This document shows, one piece after another, positions 63,386 to 64,000 of a DNA stretch of 64,000 nucleotides. A model generated the notes under the pieces. It searched no databases. It was not told the DNA's origin and saw only the letters and a list, made by a program, of their open reading frames with translations. This stretch comes from Melieria omissa (lineage: Eukaryota > Arthropoda > Insecta > Diptera > Ulidiidae), in NCBI GenBank assembly GCA_963971225.1, contig OZ020270.1:30069123-30133122 (forward strand), written 5' to 3'. A program made the position numbers and the translations under genes. How positions within the stretch are numbered: the stretch's first letter is position 1; every line of letters starts with the position of its first letter.

Positions 63386-64000
63386 AGTTTTTTTTGTTTT
63401 TTTTTTTTTAGACGAGCCAACGCGCAGGGGATGACCCCTATAATTGCGAGGCATTGCGCTGGTTCAGGAAGGATATATAGGTTGGGAGAGAGGAAGTTGG
63501 GTGAAGAATTTATGGACTCTTGCCTTGAATCCATCAAGATCATAGGTGCTGGGGAAAACATCTGCAGGGATACCATTCCACAATCGCGCTGTTCGGGCCA
63601 GGAACGAACTTTCTCTGTTCACCACACATGCCACGTTTCGACGATGCTCCAAGGAGTCAATAGAGCTGGATGCCCTACTGTCCCCTATAAGTTTAATCGC
63701 AGGGTTTTGCACCCGATCCAGGAGCTCCAAATAGGTTTTTGAAGCCCCTGCCCATAGGTGCGAGTTAAACTCCATTTTAGGTCGGATATAGGTGGTATAA
63801 ATAATGCGGAGATCGGACGGGGTGAAATATATTTTGCACCGCTTTAAGAAGCCGAGGCACTTGGCTGCTTCTTTCGACACGCCATAAATATGATCGTTCC
63901 AACGAAGATCGTTCTTAATGGACATGCCCAGAACATCAAGAGCTGCCGATTCCGCAATACTCACACCATCCATAACCAGGGATATGTTGGGATGTTGGGA
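63386..64000 (-). mobile_element. CR1/L2-group LINE, copy 2, 3' end
   Basis: Minus strand and cut by the window edge. The A-rich tail (plus-strand T-run 63390-63410) lies at its left. 63464-63973 encodes the RT C-terminus (LGMSIKNDLRWNDHI, IRPKMEFNSHLWAG, FLARTARLWNGIPADVF), clearly the same family as 53634-57745. About 40 residues are missing in frame between RNVACVV and RESSFLA. The tail sequence after the stop is shared with copy 1. Confidence 0.85.

Overview
This window looks like the genome of a higher fly (Brachycera). The retroelement lineages, a DD41D mariner of the rosa type first described from a tephritid, tRNA-derived SINEs and AT-rich flanks all fit; a tephritid is a guess. I found no host gene I could defend. 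Nearly every base I can explain belongs to a transposable element, and the elements are nested up to four deep. That makes the window a heterochromatin-like or piRNA-cluster-like graveyard.

Layout. 1-733 is the 3' end of an LTR element I call family A (Ty3/gypsy, mdg3/micropia-like, tRNA-Leu primer site). It sits in element B, an errantivirus-like gypsy element (734-9084). B is also broken by a TTAA MITE (1339-2065), a tRNA-SINE (2531-2810), an almost intact RTE-type LINE (2992-6267) and a Harbinger-like element (7223-8248). A reversed A fragment (9085-11863) is followed by a second copy of the end of B (11864-12962) that lacks the Harbinger insertion. Then come an A solo LTR and a complete but decayed reversed A element (13393-19150). 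19155-19708 is a scrap of another errantivirus-like element, C. 19713-40376 is a tandem LTR-body-LTR-body-LTR array of A. Its second body is split by an mdg1/412-like element D (28851-38107). D is itself split by a 2-kb terminal-inverted-repeat transposon (32277-34227), which carries an A solo LTR.

40381-49595 is AT-rich and satellite-like DNA with a TTA-flanked MITE, a deleted mariner, four 277-bp tandem repeats, two SINEs, a 5'-truncated LINE and a DD41D mariner. From 49596 a mariner fragment meets a fold-back element, which joins a second errantivirus-like element E (minus). E is broken by a LOA-clade LINE (51377-60751). The LOA element contains a CR1/L2-group LINE with its own TTAA MITE. 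The window ends in a further inverted-repeat element, a BEL/Pao LTR (62847-63105) and another copy of the CR1/L2-group LINE.

Most notable. Family A carries a textbook -1 ribosomal frameshift signal at the gag/pol border: a GTTAAAC slip site, a 7-nt spacer and an H-type pseudoknot whose pairing is kept in three copies. Its Gag starts with a SAP-like domain followed by a coiled coil of variable length. Element D has a leader with four small ORFs chained by stop-start junctions ahead of gag, one of them a candidate myristoylated membrane peptide. Family A repeatedly targets the tetranucleotide ATAT.
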